64,000 nucleotides of DNA from Blastococcus sp. TF02A-35 (GTDB taxonomy: Bacteria > Actinomycetota > Actinomycetes > Mycobacteriales > Geodermatophilaceae). The DNA lies in assembly GCF_004571075.1 (NCBI RefSeq), contig NZ_SPQP01000011.1:30415-94414 (forward strand), read 5' to 3'. The translations under genes were made by a program, and so were the position numbers. Of the stretch, positions 44,497-52,517 are shown in pieces. A model generated the notes under the pieces. It ran no database searches. It was given only the letters and a program-made list of their open reading frames with translations, and was not told where the DNA came from. Numbering within the stretch: the stretch's first letter is position 1; every line of letters starts with the position of its first letter.

Positions 44497-45413
44497 CAGT
44501 AGCCCAGCCGGTTGAGCTTCTTCGGGTCGTCCTGCCACTCGCCCAGGACGGTCACGTGCAGCTCCAGGTGCACCCGGGCGCCGAGCAGCGTCTCCATGCC
44601 CACCCGGGCCTCGCTGCCGATCGCCTTGATGATCGACCCGCCCTTGCCCAGCAGCATCGGCTTCTGGCTCTGCCGCTCGCAGTGCAGCAGGGCGTGCACC
44701 TCGACCAGCTCGCGGCCCTGGAGCTTCGGGTCGGGCCGGCGGTTCATCTCCTCGATGGTCACCGCGAGGGAGTGCGGGACCTCCTGGAAGACCTTCTCCA
44801 GCGCCGCCTCGCGCACCAGCTCGGCGAGCTGGCGCTCGACGTCCTCGTCGGTGGTCTGCTCCTCCGGGTACAGCGGCGGTCCCTCGGGGAGCAGCCCGAC
44901 CAGCAGGTCCTCCAGCAGCTCGACCTGGTCGCCCCTCACCGCGCTGACCGGCACCAGCTCGGCGGCCTCGACCAGCTGGCTGGCCGCGACGAGCTGCTCG
45001 GCGACCTGCTTCTTCGAGGCGGCGTCGGTCTTGGTGACGACGACGACCACCGGCGCCTTCACCTCGCGCAGCTGGCGGGCGATGAACCGGTCCCCGTTGC
45101 CGACGGGCTGGTCGGCCGGGATGCAGAAGACGACCACGTCGACGTCGGAGAGCGTGTCGCGGACGACGTCGTTGAGCCGCTTGCCCAGCAGCGACTTGGG
45201 CTTGTGCAGCCCCGGGGTGTCGACCAGCACGATCTGCCCACCCGGCCGGTGGACGACACCGCGGATGGCGTGCCGCGTGGTCTGCGGGCGGTTGCTGACG
45301 ATGCCGACCTTCTCGCCGACCAGCGCGTTGGTCAGCGTGGTCTTCCCGGCGTTGGGGCGGCCCACCAGGGCGACGAAGCCGCTGCGGTGCGGCGTCTGGT
45401 CAGGGCTGCTCAC
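44496..45413 (-). CDS. era: GTPase Era
   Basis: A 305-residue ribosome-assembly GTPase that binds the 3' end of 16S rRNA. GTG 45413. G-motifs: G1 GRPNAGKT, G2 in QTTRHAIRG, G3 DTPG, G4 VTKTD, G5 SAVRG. The C-terminal KH domain has LLGKGGSIIKAIGSEARVGM with the RNA-binding GxxG. The length is normal. It heads the overlapping era-recO-uppS run. The conserved neighbour upstream (CDA-like gene) is separated from it here by the plus-strand PH-like gene. Confidence 0.97.
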   Translation of the reverse strand: MSSPDQTPHRSGFVALVGRPNAGKTTLTNALVGEKVGIVSNRPQTTRHAIRGVVHRPGGQIVLVDTPGLHKPKSLLGKRLNDVVRDTLSDVDVVVFCIPADQPVGNGDRFIARQLREVKAPVVVVVTKTDAASKKQVAEQLVAASQLVEAAELVPVSAVRGDQVELLEDLLVGLLPEGPPLYPEEQTTDEDVERQLAELVREAALEKVFQEVPHSLAVTIEEMNRRPDPKLQGRELVEVHALLHCERQSQKPMLLGKGGSIIKAIGSEARVGMETLLGARVHLELHVTVLGEWQDDPKKLNRLGY

Positions 45414-45480
45414 GGCTCCAGTCTCCCACCCGTGGACGACGGGAACGGAACAGCCGCGGGTGACCTGGGACGATTCCGGC

Positions 45481-46067
45481 GTGGCACAGCGAGCGCGGGA
45501 CGGCAGACGGCCCTCGGAGCAGGCGGCCGCCGCCGCCCGGCGCCAGCACGTGGAGCAGGTGCGCGGGCACCGCTTCGTGGCCGGCTGGGGGCCCAAGCGG
45601 ACGGCGACCGTCGTGCCCGCGCCCCTGCGCTACTGGCAGACCGGGCGCCCGGGCCGGCCGCGCTGGCCGTCTCGCTGGCCGTCGTCGCCGTCTGGGTGGG
45701 GCTCTTCGCCTGGCGCGGCGGCTGGTACGCCGTCCGCGACGAGCTGCCCGTGGCGCTGCTCGCGGGGCTGCTGCTCTACGCGGTCAACGTCGGCCGGGTG
45801 ACCGTCACCGACACCGGGGTCTCGTTCCACACGGCCGGCACCCGCCTCGACCCCGACGCCGTGGTCCCCTCGGCGCTGGTCCGGGAGGTGCGGGTCGGCC
45901 CCGCCCCGGAGGGCTGGCCCGCGCCTCGGCGGCGCGGCGGCTGGTGGCCCGGGCGCACGCGCGTCGCCGTCCGGCACACCGCCGGCGACGGCGAGGAGGC
46001 GTTCACCCTCTGGGCGCGCGACCCGGAGGCGTTCGCCGAGGCGCTCGGGGCCCCGCTGACCCGCTAG
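45481..46067 (+). pseudogene. PH-like membrane protein gene with a frameshift near 45645
   Basis: Coding bias runs in one frame from GTG 45481 (basic N-terminus AQRARDGRRPSEQAAAAARR, then APLRYWQTGR). It moves to another frame (one base back) near 45640-45655, within the C/G run CGCCCGGGCCGGCCGCGC. From there the second frame gives a membrane span (ALAVSLAVVAVWVGLFAWRG), a second span (PVALLAGLLLYAVNVG), and a PH-like domain (RVTVTDTGVSFHTAGTRLDP) to 46067. Neither frame alone has a full protein: frame 1 loses sense and frame 3 has no start. Explanations are a one-base deletion, a sequencing error in a GC run, or programmed -1 frameshifting. Confidence 0.7.
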
Positions 46068-46399
46068 GCGCTGGCGCGGACGACGCCGTCGGGTCCGGCG
46101 AGGTGCACCGGTGCGTCGGCGGTGAGGTCGCGCACGGCGGCCAGCCCGTGCGGCTCGACGGCCTCGGCGGCGGAGACGACGACGGCGGCCTCCAGCCCCT
46201 CGACACCGCTGGACACCGCGGCGGCGACGGCGGCCTGCAGCGCGGTGAGCGTCAGCGAGGGCAGGGCGACCGACGCCGCGACGTAGGTCCGGCCGTCGGT
46301 GTCGCGCACCGCGGCGCCCTCGGTCGCGCCGGTGCGGGCGCGCGCCGAGCGGGCCAGGGTCACGAGCTTGGCGTCCTCGGGGTGCAGGTCGTCGGCCAC
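46064..46399 (-). CDS. cytidine deaminase-like protein lacking the zinc motifs
   Basis: A 111-residue protein with the helix-strand order of a CDA fold (HPEDAKLVTLARSARARTGA, TYVAASVALPSLTLTALQAA, GLEAAVVVSAAEA). The catalytic HAE and PCxxC motifs are absent, so it should not bind zinc or deaminate cytidine. Its position between the CBS-domain gene and era matches the Rv2365c-type gene of mycobacteria. The role is unknown; it may be a structural or regulatory relic. It is 4 bases from the CBS gene on the same strand. Confidence 0.75.
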   Translation of the reverse strand: MADDLHPEDAKLVTLARSARARTGATEGAAVRDTDGRTYVAASVALPSLTLTALQAAVAAAVSSGVEGLEAAVVVSAAEAVEPHGLAAVRDLTADAPVHLAGPDGVVRASA

Positions 46400-46403
46400 G
46401 CCG

Positions 46404-47759
46404 TCAGCCTTCCACGCCGGCCGGCAGCTCCGCCCGGGTGGCCCCGGAGGGCTGCTCCTCGCCGGCGTCCTCGCCGTCCTCGGACGGCTCCGGCACGCGG
46501 CACACGAGCATCGTGTCGATCCGGTTGCGCCGCCCGCCGGTGCTCTCGGCGACCAGCCGCAGCCCCCCGACCTCCGCCGCGGCGCCCTCGATGGGCACCC
46601 GGCCGAGCTCCCGGGCGAGCAGCCCGCCGACGGTCTCGACGTCGTCGTCCTCGGTGAGCTCGACCCCGGGGAAGAGCTCGGCCAGGTCCTGCACGGGCAG
46701 GCGCGCGGTGACCCGCACCGACCCGTCCTCCAGCTGCTCGATCTCCGGGCGCTGGAAGGTGTCGTGCTCGTCGGCGATCTCGCCCACGATCTCCTCGAGG
46801 ATGTCCTCGATGGTGACCAGGCCGGCGAAGCCGCCGTACTCGTCGACGACGATCGCGATGTGGATCCGCTGCGCCTGCATGTCGCGCAGCAGCTCGTCGA
46901 CCGGCTTGGACTCCGGCACGAACGTCGGCGTCCGCATCAGCTCGTCGACCCGCGGGCCGCGCTGGTCGGCCGAGTTCTGCGACCGGCGGACCAGGTCCTT
47001 GAGGTAGACGACGCCGACGACGTCGTCGACGTTCTCGCCGATCACCGGGATGCGGCTGAACCCGCTGCGCAGCGCGAGGGCCAGCGCCTGGCGCACGGTC
47101 TTGGTGCGCTCGATGTAGACGACGTCGGTGCGCGGCACCATGACCTCGCGGGCGATGGTGTCGCCCAGCTCGAACACCGAGTGGATCATGTTGCGCTCGC
47201 CGGACTCGACGACGCCGCGCTCCTCGGCCATGTCGACCAGCTCGCGCAGCTCGACCTCGGAGGAGAACGGGCCGTCGCGGAAGCCGCGGCCCGGGGTGAT
47301 CGCGTTGCCGAGGAGGATCAGCAGGGTGGCCACCGGCCCGAGCACGCGGCCGAGCAGCCGGACCACCCCGGCGGAGGCCAGCGCCGTGCCGTAGGCGTGC
47401 TGGCGGCCGAGGGTCCGCGGGCCGACCCCGACGAGGACGTAGCTGACCAGCGTCATCACGCCGGCCGAGGCGAGCACGGCCTCCCAGGTGCTGTCCCAGA
47501 TGTCGAAGAACAGCAGCGTGACGAGGACGGCCGCCACCATCTCGCAGGCGATCCGCAGGAGGAGCAGGAGCGAGACGTGACGGGCGCGCTCGCCGACGAC
47601 CTCCTCGAGGGCCGCGGCGCGCTTGACGCCCTCACGGCGCATCTCCTCGACGCGGGCCTTGGACACGCGCTGGAGCGCGGCGTCCATGGCCCCGAAGACA
47701 CCGGCGAGCGGGACGAGACAGCAGGCGACCACGAGCATGGTGATCGCACCGGAGGTCAT
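46404..47759 (-). CDS. CNNM/HlyC-CorC family membrane protein with CBS pair
   Basis: A 451-residue protein. ATG 47759 overlaps the ybeY stop (ATGA). The N-terminal DUF21 domain has three to four membrane spans ([40 protein letters not shown] region; [18 protein letters not shown]). A CBS pair follows ([40 protein letters not shown]), then the CorC_HlyC domain ([20 protein letters not shown]). Family members affect magnesium homeostasis or resistance. It lies in the conserved phoH-ybeY-CBS-era order. Confidence 0.9.
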   Translation of the reverse strand: MTSGAITMLVVACCLVPLAGVFGAMDAALQRVSKARVEEMRREGVKRAAALEEVVGERARHVSLLLLLRIACEMVAAVLVTLLFFDIWDSTWEAVLASAGVMTLVSYVLVGVGPRTLGRQHAYGTALASAGVVRLLGRVLGPVATLLILLGNAITPGRGFRDGPFSSEVELRELVDMAEERGVVESGERNMIHSVFELGDTIAREVMVPRTDVVYIERTKTVRQALALALRSGFSRIPVIGENVDDVVGVVYLKDLVRRSQNSADQRGPRVDELMRTPTFVPESKPVDELLRDMQAQRIHIAIVVDEYGGFAGLVTIEDILEEIVGEIADEHDTFQRPEIEQLEDGSVRVTARLPVQDLAELFPGVELTEDDDVETVGGLLARELGRVPIEGAAAEVGGLRLVAESTGGRRNRIDTMLVCRVPEPSEDGEDAGEEQPSGATRAELPAGVEG

Positions 47760-48286
47760 CGGGAACCGGTCTCCTGCCCGCGGGCGGCGGCGCCCGGCTG
47801 GCGCGGGGCGGCCTCACCGGTGACCGGCTCGCGCGGAGCGGCGCGCCAGGCCTCGATCAGCGTGGACTGGAGACCGAACATCTCCTTCTCCTCGTCGGGC
47901 TCCATGTGGTCGTAGCCGAGCAGGTGCAGCACCCCGTGGGTGGCCAGCAGGACCAGCTCGTCGTCCATCGAGTGGCCGGCGGCCCGGGCCTGCCGGACGG
48001 CGACGGCCGGGCACAGCACGATGTCGCCGAGCAGCGCGGGGCCGGGCTCGGGGTCGTCGGGACGGCCCGTGTCGAACTCGTCCATGGGGAAGGCCAGCAC
48101 GTCGGTGGGGCCCTTCTCGCCCATCCACCGCTCGTGCAGGCTGCTCATGTACTCGACGTCGACGCAGAGCACCGACAGCTCGGCCATCGGGTTGATCTTC
48201 ATCTCGCCGAGCACGAACCGGCAGACCCCGGCCAGCTCGGCCTCGTCCACGGCGATCTCGGACTCGTTGGACACCTCGACGGGCAC
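47756..48286 (-). CDS. ybeY: endoribonuclease YbeY
   Basis: A 176-residue metal-dependent RNase for 16S rRNA maturation and ribosome quality control. GTG 48286. The zinc motif is [20 protein letters not shown] (H-x3-H-x5-H). The N-terminal core has [20 protein letters not shown] and [15 protein letters not shown] Pro/Ala/Gly-rich C-terminal tail of ~25 residues is extra. The start lies five bases downstream of the phoH stop, so the two genes are one operon. Confidence 0.95.
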   Translation of the reverse strand: MPVEVSNESEIAVDEAELAGVCRFVLGEMKINPMAELSVLCVDVEYMSSLHERWMGEKGPTDVLAFPMDEFDTGRPDDPEPGPALLGDIVLCPAVAVRQARAAGHSMDDELVLLATHGVLHLLGYDHMEPDEEKEMFGLQSTLIEAWRAAPREPVTGEAAPRQPGAAARGQETGSR

Positions 48287-48291
48287 CGCGG

Positions 48292-49419
48292 TCAGCTCCC
48301 CTGCCGGCGCGGTCGGGACGTCCGGACCGGCGCGCCAGCAGCCGGGCGGGAGGGTGCGGGCTGCCGGGTGGCGTCGAACCGCTCGTAGGCGTCGACGATG
48401 TCGCCGACCAGCCGGTGGCGGACGACGTCGGTGCTGGTCAGGTTGGCGAAGTGCACGTCCTCGATGCCGTCGAGGATCTCGCGGACGATCTTCAGCCCGC
48501 TCTGCGCGCCGCCGGGCAGGTCGACCTGGGTGACGTCGCCGGTGACGACGATCTTCGACCCGAAGCCGAGCCGGGTGAGGAACATCTTCATCTGCTCGGC
48601 GGTCGTGTTCTGCGCCTCGTCGAGGATCACGAACGCGTCGTTGAGCGTGCGGCCGCGCATGTAGGCCAGCGGGGCGACCTCGATCGTGCCCGACTGCATC
48701 AGCCGCGGGATGGACTCGGGGTCGACCATGTCGTGCAGCGCGTCGTACAGCGGCCGCAGGTAGGGGTCGATCTTCTCGCTGAGAGTGCCGGGCAGGTAGC
48801 CCAGGCGCTCACCGGCCTCGACCGCCGGGCGGGTCAGGATGATCCGGTTGACCTGCTTGGTCGTCAGCGCCTGCACCGCCTTGGCCATGGCGAGGTAGGT
48901 CTTGCCGGTACCGGCCGGGCCGATGCCGAAGACGATCGTGTTCTCGTCGATCGCGTCCACGTAGCGCTTCTGGTTCAGCGTCTTGGGCCGGATGGTGCGG
49001 CCGCGGCGGCTGATGATGTCCAGGCTCAGCACGTCGGCCGGGCGCTCGGAGCCGCCCGCCCGGAGCATGGCGATGACCCGGCGCACGGAGTCGGGGCGCA
49101 GCTGCTGCCCGGTGCCGATCAGCGCGATCAGCTCGTCGAAGACGCGGACGGCGAAGGCGTTGTCCGCGGGCTGGCCGGTCACGGCGATCTCGTTGCCGCG
49201 CACGTGCACGTCGGCCTCGATCTCGGCCTCGACCAGGCGGAGGAGCTCGTCGGCGGATCCCAGCAGCGCCACCATGGGCACGCTGTCGGGAACGGTGATG
49301 GAGGTACGGACGACCGCGGGCGACTGGGCCGCGACGTCGTCGGCGGCAGCGGCCTGCGCCGATGCCTCACGCGACGTGGGGGCACCTGGCACGGGGACGT
49401 TCGGGGAGGTGTCGGGCAA
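48292..49419 (-). CDS. phoH: PhoH-family ATPase
   Basis: A ~375-residue PhoH protein. The frame is open far upstream; TTG 49419 ([11 protein letters not shown]) is my choice because it follows a GGAAGG...CAGGG region, and the conserved part ([20 protein letters not shown]) begins ~35 residues later. A KH-like N-terminal part precedes the P-loop ATPase core: Walker [15 protein letters not shown], Walker [12 protein letters not shown], and [20 protein letters not shown]. It is probably an RNA helicase/ATPase linked to YbeY in RNA processing. The start codon is uncertain. Confidence 0.9.
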   Translation of the reverse strand: MPDTSPNVPVPGAPTSREASAQAAAADDVAAQSPAVVRTSITVPDSVPMVALLGSADELLRLVEAEIEADVHVRGNEIAVTGQPADNAFAVRVFDELIALIGTGQQLRPDSVRRVIAMLRAGGSERPADVLSLDIISRRGRTIRPKTLNQKRYVDAIDENTIVFGIGPAGTGKTYLAMAKAVQALTTKQVNRIILTRPAVEAGERLGYLPGTLSEKIDPYLRPLYDALHDMVDPESIPRLMQSGTIEVAPLAYMRGRTLNDAFVILDEAQNTTAEQMKMFLTRLGFGSKIVVTGDVTQVDLPGGAQSGLKIVREILDGIEDVHFANLTSTDVVRHRLVGDIVDAYERFDATRQPAPSRPAAGAPVRTSRPRRQGS

Positions 49420-49511
49420 GAACCCTCGACCCTGCCTTCCTGCTACGGCGATGGCGGACCGCTCGACTCTACCCGCGTACGGGCCGGTGAAGCGCCCGTC
49501 GCCCGATGGGG

Positions 49512-50324
49512 TCAGCGGCCGGTGTAGGTGGCCTTGCCCGGGCCCTCGGTGAGGAAGGAGGCGACGGCGCCGCGGAGGTCGTCGGTGGCGAACAGCGGGC
49601 CGGAGATCCCCGGCACCAGCGCGTCCGCGGCCCGGGCACCGTCGCGCACGGCGACGCTCGCCAGCCGCTTGGTGGCCGCGTGCGCCACGGTAGGGCCGGC
49701 CGCGACCCGGTGGGCGTAGGCGCGGGCGGCCTCGGCGAACCCCTCGTCGGGCAGCACCCGGTTCATCACGTTCCACCGCTCGAGGACGGCGGCCGGGTAG
49801 CGCTCGCCGGTGTAGATCAGCTCCTTGGCCCGCGCCGGCCCGGCCCGCTCGGCCAGCCGCTGCGGCCCGCCCATCGACGGCGTGAGGCCGACGACGATCT
49901 CGACCAGCCCGAAGGAGGCCCGCTCCGCGGCGAGCAGGATGTCGCAGGACAGCGCCAGCTCGAAGGCCGCGGTCAGGCAGAGCCCGTGCGCGGCGAAGAC
50001 CGTCGGCACCGGCAGGTCCTCGAAGGTGTTGGCCACCCGCAGCAGCCGCGCCCACAGCTCGCCGCCGACGCGGGCCGGGTCCGGGCCCTCGGCGACGTCG
50101 CGGAAGTACGTGACGTCGACGCCGCCGGAGACCACCTTGCCGCGGGCCTCGACCAGCACCGCCCGGGCACGGCCAGGGTCGGCCGGGTCGGTCAGCGCGA
50201 CCAGCTCCTGCGCCACCCGCTCCATCGCGTCGAACACCGTGGCGTCGAACAGGTTCAGCGGCGGGTTGTCCAGGACGACGACGGCGACGTCGCCGTCCCG
50301 TTCGATGCGCAGCGGCTCGCTCAT
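49512..50324 (-). CDS. enoyl-CoA hydratase/isomerase family protein
   Basis: A 270-residue crotonase-fold protein. The oxyanion-hole motifs are visible as VEARGKVVSGGVDVTYFRDV and AAHGLCLTAAFELALSCDIL. One catalytic Glu is retained in ASFGLVEIVVGLTPSMGG at the position of Glu164 of rat hydratase, where ALFGLVE is usual. Substrate cannot be told; fatty-acid or branched-chain CoA esters are typical. It stands between the HIT gene and phoH on the same strand. Confidence 0.9.
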   Translation of the reverse strand: MSEPLRIERDGDVAVVVLDNPPLNLFDATVFDAMERVAQELVALTDPADPGRARAVLVEARGKVVSGGVDVTYFRDVAEGPDPARVGGELWARLLRVANTFEDLPVPTVFAAHGLCLTAAFELALSCDILLAAERASFGLVEIVVGLTPSMGGPQRLAERAGPARAKELIYTGERYPAAVLERWNVMNRVLPDEGFAEAARAYAHRVAAGPTVAHAATKRLASVAVRDGARAADALVPGISGPLFATDDLRGAVASFLTEGPGKATYTGR

Positions 50325-50356
50325 GCGCCCACCCTCTCAGGCGCGGTGCGCGCCGG

Positions 50357-50716
50357 TCACCCGGGCGGCCAGCCGAGCCCGCGGCCGCCGAGCACGTGCA
50401 GGTGCACGTGGTGCACGGTCTGCCCCGCGTCCGGGCCGGTGTTGGCCACCAGCCGGTAGCCCGGCTCCGCTCCGTCGCCGCTGACCAGGCCCTCCTGGCG
50501 CGCGACGGCGTGCGCCGCGGCCACGACCTCGCCCAGCAGCGCGGGGTCGGCCTCGGCCAGCGCACCGACGGTGGCGTGGTGGGCCTGCGGGATCACCAGC
50601 ACGTGCGTCGGCGCCTGCGGGTTGATGTCCCGGAAGGCGAGGACCCGGTCGGTGCGGTGGACGACGTCGGCGGGGATCTCGCCGGCGACCATGCGGCAGA
50701 ACAGGCAGTCGGTCAC
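50357..50716 (-). CDS. HIT-family nucleotide-binding protein
   Basis: A 119-residue histidine-triad protein of the HINT branch from GTG 50716. The N-terminus TDCLFCRMVAGEIPADVVHR carries a CxxC. The active triad is QTVHHVHLHVLGGRGLGWPP (H-x-H-x-H). HINT enzymes cleave purine nucleotide phosphoramidates such as lysyl-AMP. The length is exactly that of bacterial HinT. It is 32 bases upstream of the enoyl-CoA hydratase gene on the same strand. Confidence 0.95.
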   Translation of the reverse strand: MTDCLFCRMVAGEIPADVVHRTDRVLAFRDINPQAPTHVLVIPQAHHATVGALAEADPALLGEVVAAAHAVARQEGLVSGDGAEPGYRLVANTGPDAGQTVHHVHLHVLGGRGLGWPPG

Positions 50717-50832
50717 GTCCGGCACCTTAGGGCGGCGGCCCCCGCCGCCGCAGGTGCAGGATGGGGCGCCCCTTCCCCGCTCTCCCCCGGAGGCCGAACC
50801 ATGCCCGAACCCCTGCCCCCCGCGAGGACGTA

Positions 50833-51774
50833 GTGAGCGCTGCTGCCGCTGCCCGGTCGGGTGGCCCCGCCCAGAGACTCCCGCTCCTCTCCCGCCGCAC
50901 CCTGCTGGCCGGCACCGGCGCCGCCCTGGCCGCTGCCCTCGCCGGCTGCGGCAGCTCCTCCGCGCAGGACCCGGCCGCGCCCCTGCGCATCGGTGCCATC
51001 CCCGACCAGGACCCCGAGGTCCTCCAGCGGCTCCACGGCACACTCGCGGGCTCCCTCGCCACCGCCCTGGACCTCGAGGTCGAGTACCGGCCGGTCACCG
51101 ACTACGCCGCCGCCGTCTCGCTGTTCCGCACCGGCGACCTCGACCTCGTCTGGTTCGGGGGGCTGACCGGCGTCCAGGCCCGCCTGCAGACCCGCGGCGC
51201 CGTGCCGGTCGCCCAGCGCGACATCGACGCGGACTTCCACTCCGTCTTCGTCGTCAACGCCGCCACCGGGCTCGCCCCCTCCGACGACCTGCGCCCGCTC
51301 GCCGGCCTGCGCTTCACCTACGGCAGCGAGACCTCGACCTCCGGACGGCTCATGCCCGCCTGGTTCCTGCGCGAGGCCGGCGTCGACCCGCAGGGCTTCC
51401 CGGGCGGCCCCGGGTTCTCCGGCTCGCACGACGCGACCATCGCGCTGGTCGCCTCCGGCAGCTACCAGGCCGGCGTGCTGAACGAGCAGGTGTGGGAGAG
51501 CCGGCTGGCCGAGGGCGGGCCGACCGCCTCCGACGTCGTCGAGTACGCCCGCACCCCGGCCTACCACGACTACCACTGGCTGCTCGGCCCCCGAGCCGTC
51601 GAGCGGCTGGGCGAGGACCTGCCGGAGCGGCTGACCGGGTACTTCACCGGGCTGAGCGCCGAGGACGACGGCGAGGTGCTGGAGCTCTTCGGCGCCGGGT
51701 CCTTCATCCCGACGGAGGCGGCGAACTACGCCGAGATCGAGCAGATCGGCCGCGACCTCGGGCTGGTCCGCTGA
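50833..51774 (+). CDS. phosphonate/phosphite-type ABC transporter binding lipoprotein
   Basis: A 313-residue PhnD-like binding protein from GTG 50833, with GAGGA upstream. The signal contains twin arginine (LLSRRTLLAGTG) and lipobox AALAGCGSS. The mature protein shows the PhnD/PtxB pattern: RIGAIPDQDPEVLQRLHGTL, YRPVTDYAAAVSLFRTGDLD, LVWFGGLTGVQARLQTRGAV, and SGSHDATIALVASGSYQAG with the anion-binding Ser/His region. Ligand (phosphonate, phosphite or phosphate ester) is not certain. It overlaps the ATPase gene that follows. Confidence 0.85.
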   Translation: MSAAAAARSGGPAQRLPLLSRRTLLAGTGAALAAALAGCGSSSAQDPAAPLRIGAIPDQDPEVLQRLHGTLAGSLATALDLEVEYRPVTDYAAAVSLFRTGDLDLVWFGGLTGVQARLQTRGAVPVAQRDIDADFHSVFVVNAATGLAPSDDLRPLAGLRFTYGSETSTSGRLMPAWFLREAGVDPQGFPGGPGFSGSHDATIALVASGSYQAGVLNEQVWESRLAEGGPTASDVVEYARTPAYHDYHWLLGPRAVERLGEDLPERLTGYFTGLSAEDDGEVLELFGAGSFIPTEAANYAEIEQIGRDLGLVR

Positions 51775-52517
51775 CCGCGGTCGCGCGGCTCACCAGCGTC
51801 GAGGTCCGCTACGGCGGCAGCACCGCCCTCGCCAGGGTGGACCTCGAGGTGTCCGCGGGGTCGCGGGTCGCCGTGGTCGGCGCCTCCGGCGCGGGCAAGT
51901 CGACCCTGCTCGGTGTCCTGGACGGCACGGTGACGCCGACGGCCGGCGGCGTCACCGTCCACGGCACCGACCCCGCGGCGCTCCGCGGCCGGGAGCTGCG
52001 CCGGCTCCGGGCCCGCACCGGCACGGTGCGCCAGCACCTGGACCTGCCCGGGGCGCTGCGGGTGGTGCACAACGTCAACGCCGGCCGGCTCGGCTCGTGG
52101 TCGGCCGCCCGGGCGGCGTGGTCGCTCGTGCGCCCGCAGGGGACGGCGGAGGTAAGCGCTGCCCTGGCGCGGGTGGGGCTGGCCGACCGGCTGCACGAGC
52201 GCACCGACCGGCTCTCCGGCGGGCAGCGCCAGCGGGTCGCCGTCGCCCGGCTGCTGGTGCAGCGGCCCGAGCTCGTCCTCGCCGACGAGCCGGCGTCGGC
52301 GCTGGACCCCGCGCTGGCCGACACCGTGCTCGAGCTGCTCGGCGACCTGGCCGTGAGGCAGGGCGGCGCGCTCGTCGCCGCCCTGCACGACCCGGCGCTG
52401 GCCCTGCGGCACTGCGACCGGGTCGTCGGCCTGGAGAGCGGCCGGGTCGTCCTCGACGCCCCGGCCGCCTCGCTGACCGTGGCCGCGCTGGAGGGCTTCT
52501 ACGGGGTGCACCGGTGA
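51771..52517 (+). CDS. phosphonate-type ABC transporter ATPase, CTG start
   Basis: A 248-residue PhnC-like ATPase. Walker A VVGASGAGKSTLLGVLDG, Q-loop RTGTVRQHLDLPG, signature DRLSGGQRQRVAVARLLVQR, Walker B LVLADEPASALDP, H-loop ALHDP. No ATG, GTG or TTG lies near the true N-terminus (TAVARLTSVEVRYGG). The frame is coupled to the binding-protein stop through CTGA at 51771-51774, so CTG is the likely start. The stop overlaps the permease GTG (GTGA). With its neighbours it makes one three-gene importer operon. Confidence 0.85.
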   Translation: MTAVARLTSVEVRYGGSTALARVDLEVSAGSRVAVVGASGAGKSTLLGVLDGTVTPTAGGVTVHGTDPAALRGRELRRLRARTGTVRQHLDLPGALRVVHNVNAGRLGSWSAARAAWSLVRPQGTAEVSAALARVGLADRLHERTDRLSGGQRQRVAVARLLVQRPELVLADEPASALDPALADTVLELLGDLAVRQGGALVAALHDPALALRHCDRVVGLESGRVVLDAPAASLTVAALEGFYGVHR

